This document shows positions 45,235 to 54,028 of a stretch of DNA of 64,000 nucleotides, piece by piece. The translations under genes were made by a program, and so were the position numbers. This DNA is from Gluconobacter kanchanaburiensis NBRC 103587. Lineage in GTDB: Bacteria > Pseudomonadota > Alphaproteobacteria > Acetobacterales > Acetobacteraceae. Location of the stretch: NCBI RefSeq assembly GCF_007988905.1, contig NZ_BJVA01000009.1, forward strand, positions 1-64,000, in the 5' to 3' direction. The stretch's first letter is position 1, and each line of letters starts with the position of its first letter. The notes below the pieces were generated by a model. That model saw nothing but the letters and a program-made list of their open reading frames with translations, was not told the DNA's origin and ran no database searches.

Positions 45235-45927
45235 ATGTCTCTTCCTCCTGATCCGGATCTGCGTCGCACATTGCGCCAGATCGTGCCGTGGCGCGCAGCG
45301 CTGACGATCGGCGCGATGCTGGTGCTGGTGGCCGCCCTCCAGCGTCTGCCGTTCATTCATCATCTGCTGGAAAATGCCCCGCACTGGCACGAGACGCCGG
45401 GCGCTCCCCTCTGGTTCCTGCTGCTGGCCGTGCCCTACAGTGCGTGCGGCCTGCCGCGTCAGGCGCTGTGCGTGGCGGCGGGGCTGGCTTTCGGATTGTG
45501 GGGCGGTCTTGTCCTGTGTTCGCTCGCCTATATGCTCGGGGCGGTTCTGGCATATGGCTGGGCGAGGCTGCTGGCTCCGGCGGCGTTCCGGGCCCGGCTG
45601 CATGACAGGCTTCAGGCCGATTATGCCGCTCTGGCGCGCACACTCCATGCAAAGCCTTTCCGGGCGGTCCTGACGCTGCGACTGATGCCGGTGGGGTCCG
45701 CCCTGCTGGTTTCGACGGCGGCGGGACTGTTTGAACTGCCTCTTCTGCCGTTCTCGGTCGCGACCTTTCTGGGGGGGCTGCCACAGACGCTGATTTTCGT
45801 TCTGGTCGGGTCCGGAACGCGGATCGGGCATGTCCTCCAGTTGGGGCTTGCGGGAATCCTCTTCGTCGTGTCGGGTGTGCTCGGAGCCGTTCTGCTGCGC
45901 CAGCATGGACGGACCGAGACCTCCTGA
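45235..45927 (+). CDS. TVP38/TMEM64-family (VTT-domain) membrane protein
   Basis: From the ATG at 45235 it has 230 residues and about five or six membrane segments. The VTT/DedA signature is LPRQALCVAAGLAFGLWGG followed by SLAYMLGAVLAYGWARLL, and LTLRLMPVGSALLVSTAAGLFELPLLPF matches the second half of the domain. Such proteins are linked to lipid scrambling or membrane homeostasis. Divergent from the PadR gene, which might control it through the shared palindromes. An ATG at 45223 is an alternative start. Confidence 0.85.
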   Translation: MSLPPDPDLRRTLRQIVPWRAALTIGAMLVLVAALQRLPFIHHLLENAPHWHETPGAPLWFLLLAVPYSACGLPRQALCVAAGLAFGLWGGLVLCSLAYMLGAVLAYGWARLLAPAAFRARLHDRLQADYAALARTLHAKPFRAVLTLRLMPVGSALLVSTAAGLFELPLLPFSVATFLGGLPQTLIFVLVGSGTRIGHVLQLGLAGILFVVSGVLGAVLLRQHGRTETS

Positions 45928-45999
45928 AAACGTCCCCGTAAAACCAGACGCCCGACAGACACTTTTACTCCGAACTCTGAACACAGCAGGCAGACGCGC

Positions 46000-47268
46000 A
46001 TGACAGATCAGGACATGACATTCAGACGGGGCGATCCTCTGCCCGCATGGCTGCCGGTTCTGCTGGGAATCTTCACGGCTGTCGGGCCGGTCTCGACGGA
46101 TGTCTACCTGCCGGCCCTGCCTGAAATGGAGCGCCAGCTTCACACAGCGGCGGGTTCGGGCAGTGCGACCATGGCGGCCTGGGTGATCGGGCTCGCCATC
46201 GGTCAGATCACCATCGGCCCGATCTCCGACCGGTTCGGTCGTCGCTGGCCGCTTCTGATCGGGATGCTGGGCTATACGCTCGGCGAGATCGGCTGCGCGA
46301 TGGCGCCGAGCATGACCTTCCTGTGCATCTGCCGCGTTTTCTCCGCCATCATGGCGTCCGCCGGGCTTGTGGTGCCCAATGCGTGCATCCGGGATCTGAC
46401 GGAAGGTGACGCATCCTCGAAAATGATGTCGCGCTTGATCGTCATTCAGGGCACGGTACCGATCCTTGCCCCCATGCTTGGCGGTTTTGCGCTGAAATTC
46501 GTGGACTGGCGCGTTATCTTCTGGGTGACGGCTCTCTATGGCGGAATTTGTACGCTTCTGCTGATGACGGTGTTTCCAGAGACCCTCGCCCCGCAGGACC
46601 GGCGCGACCTGCGTCCGCTCTCCATCATCGAGCGATACGTCTATATCCTCCGGACCCGCAGCTTCATCACGAACGGTCTGGTCTGGAGCTTCCTGGGTTT
46701 CGTAACCTTTACCTATCTGACAGCGGCCCCCATGCTGTTCGAGGAAGTCTTCGGCATGTCACCGTTTCATTACGGTATGCTGTTTGGCCTGTTCGCGATC
46801 TGCATGATCGGCGCGTCCGCCATTAACGGGCAGCTCGTGGGGCGGGTCAGCACGGGCCGGATGCTGTTCAGCGCGCTGGGCGTCAGTCTGGCGGGATGCG
46901 CGATCCTCATGGTTCTGTCTCTGGTTTCGATCTATGACGTCGATCCGCAGGGTCATATCAGGGGGATTTTCCTGTGGCCCCTCATCATCGCTCTCATCAT
47001 CACGATGGGGCCGACAGGCATTATTGGTCCGAATTCCATGGTGGGCGTTCTATCCGAACAGTCCGACCGTGCCGGTTCGGCCTCGGCGCTCGCAGGGACG
47101 ATGCAGTATCTTTTTGGAGCGGTGGCGAGCGCGCTGTTCGGCCTCATGCCTGCGGGTACGGCGGTTCCCATGGCTCTTTTCCTGACGTTCGCCTTTCTTG
47201 CGGCCATGGGGTTCGCGATGCTGCGTCCCCGCCTGCCGCCTGTGACCGAACCGTCTCCCCATTCCTGA
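46000..47268 (+). CDS. Bcr/CflA-family multidrug efflux MFS transporter
   Basis: The 422-residue, 12-segment H+ antiporter has GPVSTDVYLPALPEMERQL, the family signature QITIGPISDRFGRRWPLLIG and CRVFSAIMASAGLVVPNACIRDL, which are the Bcr/CflA hallmarks (drug resistance, sulfonamide/bicyclomycin or peptide efflux). The ATG follows GCAGGCAGACGC; a second Met at residue 6 is possible. A single-domain response regulator follows 13 bases downstream. Confidence 0.92.
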   Translation: MTDQDMTFRRGDPLPAWLPVLLGIFTAVGPVSTDVYLPALPEMERQLHTAAGSGSATMAAWVIGLAIGQITIGPISDRFGRRWPLLIGMLGYTLGEIGCAMAPSMTFLCICRVFSAIMASAGLVVPNACIRDLTEGDASSKMMSRLIVIQGTVPILAPMLGGFALKFVDWRVIFWVTALYGGICTLLLMTVFPETLAPQDRRDLRPLSIIERYVYILRTRSFITNGLVWSFLGFVTFTYLTAAPMLFEEVFGMSPFHYGMLFGLFAICMIGASAINGQLVGRVSTGRMLFSALGVSLAGCAILMVLSLVSIYDVDPQGHIRGIFLWPLIIALIITMGPTGIIGPNSMVGVLSEQSDRAGSASALAGTMQYLFGAVASALFGLMPAGTAVPMALFLTFAFLAAMGFAMLRPRLPPVTEPSPHS

Positions 47269-47280
47269 GGATATCCTGCC

Positions 47281-47631
47281 ATGAAGGCACTCCTTGTCGA
47301 AGATGACGCGGCCATTGCGCTCGTGGTTGAAACGGTTCTGAAGCGTGAGGGATGGACGGTACATCATGTGCCGGACGGGGCTTCGGCGCTGGAGGGCGGG
47401 GAGGCGCCGGATCTGCTGATCGCGGACCTTAACCTGCCCGGTGCCCAGACAGGGCTGGAGATCGCCCATCTGCTGCGCGAGCGTCGCCCGCAGATGGCCG
47501 TCGTGCTCATGTCGGGTGATTACGAGGACAGCACTATGGCGCCTCAGGGCATGGCTGTTCTGCCCAAACCGTTTCGCAAGGCCGGACTTCTCGCAGCCAT
47601 CGAACAGGCGACAGTTGTGATCCGGGCTTGA
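47281..47631 (+). CDS. Single-domain response regulator
   Basis: A 116-residue receiver domain without output domain: acidic pair in LLVEDDAAIALVVE, phosphoacceptor Asp in LLIADLNLPGAQTG, Ser in VVLMSGDYED and Lys in AVLPKPFRKAGLL. GAGGATATCC precedes the ATG. It may pass phosphate to a histidine phosphotransferase, or act by protein contact. No kinase is adjacent; the kinase at 54 kb has its own regulator. It is close behind the Bcr-type gene and could be co-transcribed. Confidence 0.9.
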   Translation: MKALLVEDDAAIALVVETVLKREGWTVHHVPDGASALEGGEAPDLLIADLNLPGAQTGLEIAHLLRERRPQMAVVLMSGDYEDSTMAPQGMAVLPKPFRKAGLLAAIEQATVVIRA

Positions 47632-47695
47632 GTTGGGGGGGAGACTCCCCTACATGCCGCGCTGTTTGCCATGACCAGATGAAAGCCGTGCCGCC

Positions 47696-48235
47696 ATGTC
47701 ATTTCAGGATCCCCAGCCGCTCGATCTCAAGAGTTACATCCGCGAAATTCCGGATTTTCCGAAGCCGGGCATCCTGTTCTATGACATCTCGACCCTGATC
47801 CGCTCCCCTGACGCCTGGCAGGTCGCCACTGCGCGTCTGGCCCGTGCGATCGCCGCGTGGCAGCCCGATATGCTGGCAGGAATCGAGAGCCGCGGCTTCC
47901 TGACTGCCGCTCCGCTTGCGCTGCGTCTGGGTTGTGGCTTCACAATGCTCCGCAAGCCGGGCAAGCTGCCGGGCAAGACCATTTCCCTGAAATACGGCCT
48001 CGAATACGGCGAAGACGAGCTGCATATTCAGGCAGACGCCATCAAGCCTGGCCAGCGCGTTGTGGTGCTGGACGATCTGCTGGCGACGGGTGGCACGCTC
48101 GCCGCATCCATCGACCTGCTGCGCAAGGTGGGCGCCGAGGTCGTGGGTGCATCCGTGTTGATCGAGCTTGCGGATCTGAAGGGCCGTGACAAACTGGACG
48201 TTCCGCTGAACGCTCTGATGACGTACGACGAATAA
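47696..48235 (+). CDS. apt: Adenine phosphoribosyltransferase
   Basis: Purine-salvage enzyme making AMP from adenine and PRPP. The 179-residue protein has [40 protein letters not shown], and the PRPP-binding [17 protein letters not shown]. The family is clear. Eleven bases separate it from the nitroreductase gene. A GGGGGGAGACTCCCC hairpin (about 47635-47649) lies before it and may be the end of the previous transcript. Confidence 0.96.
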   Translation: MSFQDPQPLDLKSYIREIPDFPKPGILFYDISTLIRSPDAWQVATARLARAIAAWQPDMLAGIESRGFLTAAPLALRLGCGFTMLRKPGKLPGKTISLKYGLEYGEDELHIQADAIKPGQRVVVLDDLLATGGTLAASIDLLRKVGAEVVGASVLIELADLKGRDKLDVPLNALMTYDE

Positions 48236-48246
48236 GGATACACTCC

Positions 48247-49077
48247 ATGTCGGGCACCTCTTCCGAACGGATTTCCGCACTGTGGCAGACACGGTACCGC
48301 ACGTCGGCGCCGGAAACCCTGCCGGACAATGAGGTGCTCGACCTGCTGCTGTCGCACCATTCGGTTCGGGCCTACCTGCCGGATGCCCTGCCTGCAGGGA
48401 CGCTGGAAGCCGGAATTGCAGCTGCGTCTTCGGCTGCGACCTCCAGTAATCTTCAGGTCTGGTCCGTCGTGGCTGTCGAGAACCGGGAGACGCGTGCCAA
48501 GCTGGCCGAATTGTGCGGCGGCCAGAAGCATATCGAAGTCGCGCCTCTGTTCCTCGCGTGGATCGTGGATCTGTCCCGGCTGGAGCGGATCGCAGAACGG
48601 GCAGGGACGGGGCACGAGGCGCTCGACTATGAAGAAATCTTCCTCATGGCGACGCTTGATACCGGCATTGCAGCCCAGAACGCCGTAACCGCCTTCGAGT
48701 CCCTTGGGTTGGGCACGGTCTATATCGGCGGCCTGCGAAACCATCCCGAAGAGGTGGCGCGCCTCCTCTCCCTGCCGCCGCGTTCGGTGGCGGTCGTGGG
48801 GCTTTGCGTCGGCCACCCCGATCCCGCTGCCCAGAACGGCCATAAACCGCGTCTGGGTCAGGACGTGGTCCTGCATCGCGAGCGCTACAGCACGGAGACC
48901 GAGGCTGAAGGCATTGCGGCTTATGACCGGGTTGCGGATGACTATCAGAAGGAACAAGGTCTGTTGTCGCGCGCCTGGTCGGAAACGGTGGCCAGTCGTG
49001 TCGATAGCTTCAAGGGCCTGAGCGGCCGGCACGTCATGCGCACGGTGCTGCACAAACTCGGTTTTCCGTTGCAGTAA
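48247..49077 (+). CDS. NADPH-dependent nitroreductase-family oxidoreductase
   Basis: FMN enzyme of the NfsA/FRP type, 276 residues: HHSVRAYLPDALPAGTLEAGI, ASSAATSSNLQVWSVVAVEN (FMN contacts), ALDTGIAAQNAV-like TLDTGIAAQNAVTAFESLGLGTVYIG, and the C-terminal part with LGQDVVLHRERY. It probably reduces nitro-aromatics, quinones or flavin. Follows apt closely; the second copy of the dispersed repeat begins 14 bases after its stop. Confidence 0.92.
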   Translation: MSGTSSERISALWQTRYRTSAPETLPDNEVLDLLLSHHSVRAYLPDALPAGTLEAGIAAASSAATSSNLQVWSVVAVENRETRAKLAELCGGQKHIEVAPLFLAWIVDLSRLERIAERAGTGHEALDYEEIFLMATLDTGIAAQNAVTAFESLGLGTVYIGGLRNHPEEVARLLSLPPRSVAVVGLCVGHPDPAAQNGHKPRLGQDVVLHRERYSTETEAEGIAAYDRVADDYQKEQGLLSRAWSETVASRVDSFKGLSGRHVMRTVLHKLGFPLQ

Positions 49078-49090
49078 GAAGAAACAGAGA

Positions 49091-49169
49091 AAAGTTTTTG
49101 GGTTCCGCCTTTTTTCGAAAAGGCGGGGAGTGTCGAAGCTTTTTGAAAAAAGCTTCACCAAAAACTTTT
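49091..49169. repeat. Cloverleaf-like dispersed repeat, copy 2 (inverted relative to copy 1)
   Basis: Same element as at 36872-36950 but reversed: outer AAAGTTTTTGG / CCAAAAACTTT, inner GCCTTTTTTCGAAAAGGC and GAAGCTTTTTGAAAAAAGCTTC. The inner spacer differs slightly (CGACACTCCC against AAAGAACTCC), so the copies are diverged but related. It lies between the nitroreductase stop and hrpB. Confidence 0.85.
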
Positions 49170-49171
49170 AA

Positions 49172-51706
49172 ATGGCCGGCGGTTGTTGCTGGTGCGGGGG
49201 CTGCGTTCTGACCTTCATTCTTCCTCCCGAACTCCCTGTTACGGCGATTCTGCCGGAGCTGTTGGCGACGTTACAGACGCAGCCTAACGCGGTTCTCGTC
49301 GCGCCTCCGGGTGCGGGCAAGACGACGCTGACGCCGCTCGCCCTTCTGGATGCGCCGTGGCTGGGGACACAGCGTCTTATCCTCGTGGAGCCGCGTCGTG
49401 TGGCGGTGCGTGGGGCGGCGTCGCGCATGGCGTCGTCGCTGGGTGAGAAGCCGGGCGGCATCGTGGGGTTCCGCACGCGCACTGATTCTGCAATGTCTGC
49501 CAGAACGCGCATCGAAGTCGTGACCGAGGGTTTGCTCCTGCGTCGCCTGCTGACCGATCCGCTGCTGGATGGTGTGGGCGCGGTGCTGTTCGATGAAGTG
49601 CATGAACGCTCGCTCGATCTGGATGCGGCGCTGGCGTTTTGTCTGGACATGCAACGCGAAATGAGGCCGGATCTGCGGATTCTGGCCATGTCGGCCACGC
49701 CCGATGGCCGGGCGTTCACGACGCTGATGAACGCCCCGCTGATCGAGAGCGAAGGCCGCCAGTTCCCTATCGACATCCGCCATACTCGCGATATTCCCCA
49801 CATGCGGGACCTGCCGGAAGCCTGCGCCCGCGCGATCCGTCAGGCGCTGGTAGAAGAAGACGGCGATATTCTAGCCTTCCTGCCCGGCGTTGGCGAAATC
49901 CGGCGGACACAGGCTCTGCTGGATGGCACGGTTCCAGTCTTCCCGCTGCACGGCGAACAGACGACCGAAGATCAGGACCGCGCCATCGCACCCTCCGACA
50001 CGCGCCGCGTCGTGCTGGCGACGTCCATTGCCGAGACGTCCGTTACGGTCTCTGGTGTGCGGATTGTCGTGGATGGCGGCCTGCGTCGTGCCCCGCGGCT
50101 TGACCCGAATACGGGCCTGTCGCGGCTGGAAACGCTGAAAATATCCCGAGCCACCGCCACCCAGCGCGCAGGCCGTGCGGGGCGGCAGTCTCCGGGCATT
50201 GCCATCCGCCTGTGGTCAGAGATGACGCAGCGCAGTCTGCGCCCGCAGGACGCACCGGAAATTCTCGTGGCCGATCTGACGGATTTCGCGCTCGTCACCG
50301 CCGCCTGGCAGGAAGTGATGGGCACGGTTCCGGACAGTCTGCCGCTGCTGGACACACCTCCTTCCGGCGTTCTGGCGAGCGGGCGCGAATTGCTGCGTGA
50401 ACTTGGCGCGCTGGATGATGCCAACCGCATTACGGCGCTTGGCAAGCGCATGGCGTCCCTCGGCACGCATCCGCGTCTGGCCGCGATGCTGTGCGCGGCC
50501 CGGACCCTGCCGGAGCGCGTGACGGCGGCCTGTCTGGCGGCGTTGCTGGAAGAACGCGATCCGCTTCGTCCACGTCCTTACCGTCCGTCCGGCCCTGCGG
50601 CAGGAGCCGATATCCGCGTACGCTTCGCCCTGTTCGAGCGCGACGACCCGCGCGCGGACCGGGCCAGCCTGTTCCATATGCGTCAGTCCGCCAAACGCTT
50701 CCTGCGCCGGATGGGAGAGCGGGACGTGCCACTGGTGCCGCTGCCGGATCATGCAGGCGCGCTGCTGGCCGCCGGTTTTCCGGATCGTGTGGCACAGGCG
50801 GCGGGCGAGCTTGGGCGTTTCCGTCTGGCGGGCGGGGGAAGTGCCCGTGTCTCCGCCAATGATCCGCTGGCCCGCGAGAAACTGCTGGCCGGGGCGGCGT
50901 TTCACACGCGGACCTCAACGGAAATCACGCTCGCAGCCCCGCTGGATGCCGAAAACCTGCCCAGGACCCTTCTGGACCGGACCCGTGAGCAGGTCGAGAC
51001 GACGCTGGACGGCACATCCGGCCGCATCATCGCCCGTCGCAGGCTTCGTCTGGGCGCGCTGGTCTTGCGCGACCGCAACGGCGAGATCAGCTCCGAGGAA
51101 GCGCAGAGCCTTCTCTTGCAGCAGATCGCCGCGACTCCGGCGCAGGCCCTGACCTGGACGGAGGCCGGGCGTCAGTTTCAGGCCCGCGTGGCCCATGCCC
51201 GCGCGACCTACGCGCCACATCTGCCGGACCTGTCCGATGACGGTCTGGCGGCATCTCTGGAGTGGCTGGAGCCGTATCTTGCGGGATGTGACCGGCTCGC
51301 GCAGGTCCGGGCGCTGGACCTGTTGTCCATCCTGCGTGCGCGGCTGGACTATGCCGATCTCGCCGCGCTGGACCGCAAGCTCCCGCCGCGTCTGACGCTG
51401 AAGGCCAGCACGCACGATATCGACTATACCGGCGCGGTTCCTACAGTTTCCGCCCGCGCGCAGGCCTTTTACGGGACAGCCCGGACGCCAGAGCTTGCGG
51501 ATGGACAGCTTGCCCTGCAATGCGCGCTGCTGTCCCCTGCCGGACGTCCGCAGGCGATCACAGCGGATCTGGAAGGCTTCTGGAAAGGAAGTTGGGCCGA
51601 TATGCGCCGGGACATGCGAGGCCGCTATCCCCGCCATGACTGGCCCGAGGACCCCGCAACGGCAGAGCCGCCGAAACCGCGTTCGAAATCTCAGCAGGGG
51701 CGTTGA
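49172..51706 (+). CDS. hrpB: ATP-dependent RNA helicase HrpB
   Basis: DEAH-box helicase of 844 residues. Walker A is VLVAPPGAGKTTLTPLALL (about residues 41-59), motif II DEVHERSLDLDAAL, motif III AMSATPDGRAF, motif VI QRAGRAGRQSPG; the HrpB C-terminal domain ends GFWKGSWADMRRDMRGRYPRHDWPEDP (segments). In other bacteria it is linked to mRNA processing. The annotated start (MAGGCCWCGGCVL) sits three bases after the dispersed repeat and is unlike the family, whose conserved part begins near PVTAILPELL; I see no better ATG or GTG, so the start is uncertain. Confidence 0.92.
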   Translation: MAGGCCWCGGCVLTFILPPELPVTAILPELLATLQTQPNAVLVAPPGAGKTTLTPLALLDAPWLGTQRLILVEPRRVAVRGAASRMASSLGEKPGGIVGFRTRTDSAMSARTRIEVVTEGLLLRRLLTDPLLDGVGAVLFDEVHERSLDLDAALAFCLDMQREMRPDLRILAMSATPDGRAFTTLMNAPLIESEGRQFPIDIRHTRDIPHMRDLPEACARAIRQALVEEDGDILAFLPGVGEIRRTQALLDGTVPVFPLHGEQTTEDQDRAIAPSDTRRVVLATSIAETSVTVSGVRIVVDGGLRRAPRLDPNTGLSRLETLKISRATATQRAGRAGRQSPGIAIRLWSEMTQRSLRPQDAPEILVADLTDFALVTAAWQEVMGTVPDSLPLLDTPPSGVLASGRELLRELGALDDANRITALGKRMASLGTHPRLAAMLCAARTLPERVTAACLAALLEERDPLRPRPYRPSGPAAGADIRVRFALFERDDPRADRASLFHMRQSAKRFLRRMGERDVPLVPLPDHAGALLAAGFPDRVAQAAGELGRFRLAGGGSARVSANDPLAREKLLAGAAFHTRTSTEITLAAPLDAENLPRTLLDRTREQVETTLDGTSGRIIARRRLRLGALVLRDRNGEISSEEAQSLLLQQIAATPAQALTWTEAGRQFQARVAHARATYAPHLPDLSDDGLAASLEWLEPYLAGCDRLAQVRALDLLSILRARLDYADLAALDRKLPPRLTLKASTHDIDYTGAVPTVSARAQAFYGTARTPELADGQLALQCALLSPAGRPQAITADLEGFWKGSWADMRRDMRGRYPRHDWPEDPATAEPPKPRSKSQQGR

Positions 51707-51781
51707 ATCGTCAGGATCTTAGGATGTGGAACAATTCTGTGTTAGCAGATTTGGTATGACGATGTTCCTGTCCTGTTTCCC

Positions 51782-53038
51782 ATGAACCGCACCCTGCAGG
51801 CTGCTGCGATCGGTGCCGGAACGGCCACTGTGGTGACAGTGGGGCTGATGCTGGCCCTGCGCGGTCATGGTAACAGCCCGCAGAGCGTTGCACATCCCGT
51901 GGAACAGTCGCAGAAGTCCGCAGTCGTGCAGGCTCCTGCACTAAAAATGCTCCCGACCGTCATCCCTGACCGTACGGTCGCGGGGGAAAACACAGACGCG
52001 CATGGCATCCCGACCCAACCCGCCGTGGTCCCGGCTCCGGCGCCCGCCCTGCCGCCGCTTCTGGTTAAATATGGCCCCTTAAGTTTCGCTCCTCTGGTGC
52101 GTCAGGTGATCCCGGCCGTCGTCAACATCGCCATTACCCAGAACAGCCCGGACGGACACGATCACACCCCGCCACAGATCCGCGGTACTCCGCTGGAAAA
52201 GCGCTACCGGGACCGGATGAAACGCCAGCAGGACGAAATGGTCGGGGCAGGATCGGGGTTTATTGTCGATCCGTCCGGGATCATCGTGACCAACCGCCAT
52301 GTCGTGGGCGGGGCGGACAAGGTCGTGGTCTCGCTGTCCAACGGGCATGAAATGCCGGCGCGTCTGCTGGGGGCCGATCCGCTGACGGATATTGCCGTCA
52401 TCAAGGTCGATAGTCCCGAGCCGCTTCCGCATGTCACCTGGGGCGACAGCCAGCAGACCGATATCGGGGACTGGATTCTCGTCGCGGGCAATCCGTTCGG
52501 ATTCGGATCGTCCGTCACGGCGGGGATTGTCTCGGCGGTCGGGCGGGATCTGGGGATTGGGTCGCTTGACGACTTCATCCAGCTTGATGCTCCGATCAAT
52601 CCCGGCAATTCGGGTGGCCCGGCCTTCAACATGCGTGGGCAGGTCGTGGCCGTGAATGCTGCCATCGTGACGCCTGCGGGTGGGTCTGTGGGAATCGGGT
52701 TCGGGATTCCGTCCGAAATCGTTGCCCCGATCGTCGCGGAAATCGAGGCAACGGGCCATGCCGAACATGGCTGGCTCGGCATTACGCTGGACGATGGCGA
52801 CACGGCGATTGGTATTGCCGGTGTCGATAATGGTGCCCCGGCTCAGAAGGGCGGTTTGCGGCGTGGTGATATTGTGACGCAGGTGGACAATGTCCCTGTC
52901 ACCAGCGCGCGGATGCTCCTGCGGAGTATAGCGGCAGCGCGTCCGGGCATGGTTCTGAATTTCCGGATTCAGCGAGGCACACAGTCCTTGACCCTGCCGA
53001 TCCATATCGGCCCACGTCCCCGCGATGCGGATGACTGA
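51782..53038 (+). CDS. HtrA/DegP-family periplasmic serine protease
   Basis: 418 residues: an N-terminal membrane segment (about 5-26), a Pro-rich linker, then the trypsin-like domain with His near 173 (VTNRHVVGGADK), Asp near 203 (LTDIAVIKVD), Ser near 277 (NPGNSGGPAFNM), and one C-terminal PDZ (GLRRGDIVTQVDNVPVTSARMLL). One PDZ and a membrane anchor resemble DegS more than DegP. It probably acts in periplasmic protein quality control. A small lipoprotein gene overlaps its end and a two-component system follows, suggesting an envelope-stress unit. Confidence 0.93.
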   Translation: MNRTLQAAAIGAGTATVVTVGLMLALRGHGNSPQSVAHPVEQSQKSAVVQAPALKMLPTVIPDRTVAGENTDAHGIPTQPAVVPAPAPALPPLLVKYGPLSFAPLVRQVIPAVVNIAITQNSPDGHDHTPPQIRGTPLEKRYRDRMKRQQDEMVGAGSGFIVDPSGIIVTNRHVVGGADKVVVSLSNGHEMPARLLGADPLTDIAVIKVDSPEPLPHVTWGDSQQTDIGDWILVAGNPFGFGSSVTAGIVSAVGRDLGIGSLDDFIQLDAPINPGNSGGPAFNMRGQVVAVNAAIVTPAGGSVGIGFGIPSEIVAPIVAEIEATGHAEHGWLGITLDDGDTAIGIAGVDNGAPAQKGGLRRGDIVTQVDNVPVTSARMLLRSIAAARPGMVLNFRIQRGTQSLTLPIHIGPRPRDADD

Positions 53039-53240
53039 ATCTTTCTGCGGGACAATCCGTTTTTGCGGTATTCTCCTGCTGGCGGCTGTCTCCGGATGCA
53101 GCGCCGTCCCGCCATCGCATGGGCAGAGCGGTTATCGCGACGGGCTATCCGAGGCCTCCCCGTTCTCATGGGGGCCGATCAGCGCCTCATCCCTGCGCGA
53201 CGCGCAGCAGGATGCGTTTGACAACGCAATTCCCCGCTAG
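53025..53240 (+). CDS. Small lipoprotein, 71 aa
   Basis: Starts within the end of the htrA-type gene (14-base overlap from 53025; the ATG at 53031 would give an 8-base overlap), so translation is likely coupled. The signal ILLLAAVSGCSAVPP has a lipobox with Cys at residue 25. The mature part (HGQSGYRDGLSEASPFSWG, ISASSLRDAQQDAFDNAIPR) is short and polar. No family is recognised. The position between a periplasmic protease and a two-component system suggests an envelope function. Confidence 0.7.
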   Translation: MRMTESFCGTIRFCGILLLAAVSGCSAVPPSHGQSGYRDGLSEASPFSWGPISASSLRDAQQDAFDNAIPR

Positions 53241-53341
53241 CCGCCCCTGTCTGTAACAATGGCGTTTGACGGCGTCCTTCAAGCCGGTATTCTTTTCTTA
53301 AGGGAACGGGAAGACTGCGTTCGGAAGGAAGAGAGACAACG

Positions 53342-54022
53342 ATGCGTATCCTGCTGGTCGAGGATGATCCGACGGTCCGTGCTTTTGTGCTCAAGGGGCT
53401 GCGGGAAGCCGGGCATGTTGTTGACGAAGCGGATAACGGTAAGGACGGCCTGTTTCTGGCCGTCAGCGAGAACTATGACGTCGTGATCCTGGATCGGATG
53501 CTGCCGGGCGGTATTGATGGTCTGCGGATTCTTGAGACCCTGCGGGGACAGAAGAACGCCACGCCGGTCCTGCTGCTGTCAGCGCTGGCGGATGTGGATG
53601 AGCGTGTTGCAGGCCTCAAGGCCGGCGGCGACGACTACATGACCAAGCCCTTCGCCTTTTCCGAACTTCTGGCGCGTGTAGAGGCGCTGGGCCGTCGTGG
53701 GCGCCCCGAAAGTGCGCCGCAGACGCGTCTTGTGGTGGGTGATCTGGAAATGGATCTGCTGTCGCGCACCGTTAAACGTGGTGGCGAGAAGATCGACCTT
53801 CAGCCCCGTGAGTTCCGGCTGCTGGAGTTTCTGATCCGCCATGCCGGGCAGGTCGTGACCCGCACCATGTTGCTCGAGCGCGTCTGGGACTACCACTTCG
53901 ACCCGCAGACCAATGTGATCGATGTGCATGTCTCACGCCTGCGCCAGAAGGTGGACAAGCCGTTCGACAAGCCCATGATCCATACGATCCGCAACGCCGG
54001 CTATATCCTGCGGGCGGACTGA
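53342..54022 (+). CDS. OmpR-family response regulator
   Basis: 226 residues: receiver with LLVEDDPTVRAFVLKGL, phosphoacceptor Asp in DVVILDRMLPGG, Lys in TKPFAFSELLARVEALGRRG, and a winged helix with REFRLLEFLIRHAGQVVTRTMLLERVWDYHFDPQ (segments) and VIDVHVSRLRQKVDKP. AGAGAGACAACG stands before the ATG. It is paired with the kinase that starts six bases later. The subgroup is like CpxR/QseB/TctD regulators; the signal is unknown. Confidence 0.95.
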   Translation: MRILLVEDDPTVRAFVLKGLREAGHVVDEADNGKDGLFLAVSENYDVVILDRMLPGGIDGLRILETLRGQKNATPVLLLSALADVDERVAGLKAGGDDYMTKPFAFSELLARVEALGRRGRPESAPQTRLVVGDLEMDLLSRTVKRGGEKIDLQPREFRLLEFLIRHAGQVVTRTMLLERVWDYHFDPQTNVIDVHVSRLRQKVDKPFDKPMIHTIRNAGYILRAD

Positions 54023-54028
54023 TTGGGA

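Noticed and set aside
45031-46143. 370-codon minus-strand frame opposite the VTT gene
   Set aside because: Gln/Arg-rich antisense translation, no family.
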